From Stachybotrys elegans (Eukaryota; Ascomycota; Sordariomycetes; Hypocreales; Stachybotryaceae), in NCBI GenBank assembly GCA_020746835.1, contig JAGPNK010000012.1, positions 496,001-560,000 of the forward strand: a DNA stretch of 64,000 nt, given 5' to 3'. Positions 62,851 to 64,000 of this stretch are shown here, in pieces. Made by a program: the position numbers and the translations under genes. Positions within the stretch are counted from its first letter, which is position 1, and every line of letters begins with the position of its first letter. The notes below the pieces were generated by a model. It ran no database searches. It was given only the letters and a program-made list of their open reading frames with translations, and was not told the origin of the DNA.

Positions 62851-63159
62851 ACAACACATACATTCCCCCTGCAGTAGTTGGATTGGGATGACCTGGCTAT
62901 TGGGTCCTTTATTATCTAAAGATTCCAGGTACGTGTCCGCGGTCACAAAGGGACGCGTATTTAGACTTCTCATAAGCAACTTTATCCTGGAATTGGGCAA
63001 CATCGTGCGAGGTCCAGGATGTGACTGTAAATGAGCCCATTTCCGGTAAGTGATCCGCAATCACGCATGGCTCTCAAAAACACAGTACAAAGCATTGTGC
63101 CTACTCTTCTTCACGGAGAAGCATAAAGATTCAATCGTGATGAAAAGGTTTGAGCAATG

Positions 63160-63321
63160 GATCATGGCACGATTCGAACGTACGTCTCGAGGATACCAGG
63201 CGCTCTCGCGCCACATGACCTTAGGATTTAGAATCCAGGGACCCGGGGGACCAAGAAGTGATGAAATGGTCATCACGTAGAGAAGTGATGAAGGCGTCAT
63301 CACGGAGAGAAACGTCTCTCC
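63160..63321 (-). repeat. Truncated tRNA-like sequence followed by hairpin array
   Basis: On the minus strand, GGTCATG (63220-63214) pairs with CATGATC (63166-63160) as an acceptor stem. GGCGC-GAGA-GCGCC resembles a shortened D arm and GTACG-TTCGAAT-CGTGC is a good T arm. The anticodon arm is too short (61 nt in all), so this is a tRNA-derived relic and not a working tRNA. Directly beside it on the plus strand are hairpins GTGATGA-AATGG-TCATCAC (63258-63276), GTGATGA-AGGCG-TCATCAC (63285-63303) and GGAGAGA-AACG-TCTCTCC (63304-63321). Confidence 0.6.
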
Positions 63322-63624
63322 AAACTCCATATGGAGGCCAGTATAGGCAAAGTCAAGTCAAGTAGGAATAGGTATCCTACGCTCCAAACATCATGATCAC
63401 GTGCCTTTCGGCGAACTGACCTTGCGGCCGAGTGATTTAATGCCCGAGGAGCTGGTGGTGGTGGTGGATGTGGGGTATGTCGGAGGCGGGGAGATGAAAA
63501 CGGTCGACGAGGCGAATTGATGGGGGAGACAGTAGAGATCTCCTGTCGACAGCGAAAAGACCGGGGAGAGCGCGGCTTGCAATCGGGGCCTCAATCAGCA
63601 GAGTCGTAGTCGAATGAGAGGCAA

Positions 63625-64000
63625 TCACCACCAAGCGGGGATTGCGGCGGGCTCGGGTTCCTGTGCATCGGCAATGTCGACGGCTGGAGGCTCTGCCTCT
63701 TGGGCCGCAGCAACGGGCTCGACTGCAACAGCAGGAGCAGGCTCGGCCGCAGCCTGTGCAGCTGGGGCAGCGTTGACACGCTCCATAACAGAGCGGGCAT
63801 GGCGAATCATATCAGGCAGCAAGTCGTCTGGATCGGTGTTATTCACCGTGCTAGTCATCACAGCCCATGGAAGAATGGGGATGAGCTCTGCCATCGGGAA
63901 TTCGGCGAGAGCGGCGGCAAAGTCAGCCCGTGGAAGGGCGGCGATAACGGTGGAGACCACGGCGGTCCCAGCAGCACGAGCAGGAGGTGCCGGGTTGACG
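63625..64000 (-). CDS. RLAP-I: C-terminal part of a family member (runs off right edge)
   Basis: The frame is open from the window edge and corresponds to the second exon of the family: an Ala/Pro linker remnant, STVIAALPRADFAAALAEFP, MAELIPILPWAVMTSTVN, then an Ala/Glu/Pro-rich tail. It stops at 63625 (IPAWW). In the next frame the sequence reads GGDCLSFDYDSAD to a stop at 63591, resembling the acidic Asp/Ser tails of RLAP-B and -H. The original end may therefore have been lost by a 1-nt shift near 63635. The RRM-like exon, if any, lies outside the window. Confidence 0.55.
   Translation of the reverse strand, partial: VNPAPPARAAGTAVVSTVIAALPRADFAAALAEFPMAELIPILPWAVMTSTVNNTDPDDLLPDMIRHARSVMERVNAAPAAQAAAEPAPAVAVEPVAAAQEAEPPAVDIADAQEPEPAAIPAWW

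Noticed and set aside
63160..63220. Functional tRNA near 63.2 kb
   Set aside because: Acceptor and T arms pair, but only 61 nt lie between the ends and the anticodon arm is incomplete.

Overview
The window is nuclear DNA of a filamentous ascomycete, most likely a sordariomycete (Hypocreales is my inference). Genes are split by many 40-60 nt GT-AG introns with CTAAC/CTGAC-type branch sites. The protein families fit this: a Sec11 signal peptidase, an SPX-ankyrin-GDPD protein, a fungal rhodopsin-like membrane protein, ACS-type and vacuolar-type MFS carriers, and an ankyrin protein with a fungal STAND-type N-terminus. All splice sites were read by eye and checked for frame; none is backed by transcripts.

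Layout. 1-14.5 kb is ordinary core genome: the 5' end of a BTB/POZ gene (running off the left edge), a six-exon membrane protein, a small CsbD/Hmp1-like protein, SEC11, a tetraspan membrane protein, an acidic nuclear-type protein, a kinesin with two frame problems, and a dicarboxylate/amino-acid:cation symporter. 15.8-29.9 kb holds a trypsin-like protein, a 5S rRNA gene, tRNA-Asp(GTC), an ankyrin protein divergent from a GDE1-type phosphodiesterase, a secreted beta-propeller protein and a rhodopsin-like membrane protein. 31.4-35.5 kb holds an HNH nuclease-like gene and a DEAH helicase, convergent across a purine minisatellite.

From about 36 kb to the right edge the DNA looks like accessory sequence. 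Conserved catabolic and transport genes (ACS-family MFS carrier, arylsulfatase, vacuolar-type MFS carrier, aldoxime dehydratase-like protein) are embedded in a dispersed family of small paralogous genes that I do not recognise. I call it the RLAP family (RRM-Like, Ala/Pro-rich). There are seven gene bodies (38.4, 47.0, 50.4, 51.3, 52.7, 61.7 and 63.6 kb, the last cut by the window edge) and two relics (56.6 and 57.2 kb). Fuller members encode a ~100-residue RRM-like domain, then a phase-0 intron, then an Ala/Pro-rich linker that is usually followed by a short helical segment and an acidic tail. All six members whose 5' end lies in the window have a 50-57 nt intron in the 5' leader ending 1-9 nt before the ATG, and several share a homologous upstream region. 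Two members lack the RRM-like domain.

The same right-hand region carries a second unusual class of sequence: short elements that join a tRNA-like module with a perfect or near-perfect B box to arrays of small hairpins whose stems change in a compensatory way between units (36.2, 39.4, 61.3 and 63.2 kb), plus related hairpin repeats at 56.1 and 58.6 kb. A decayed copy of the HNH gene lies at 59.2-59.5 kb. The duplicated small genes, SINE-like elements, pseudogenes and relic upstream regions together suggest a fast-evolving, possibly subtelomeric segment; this last point is inference.
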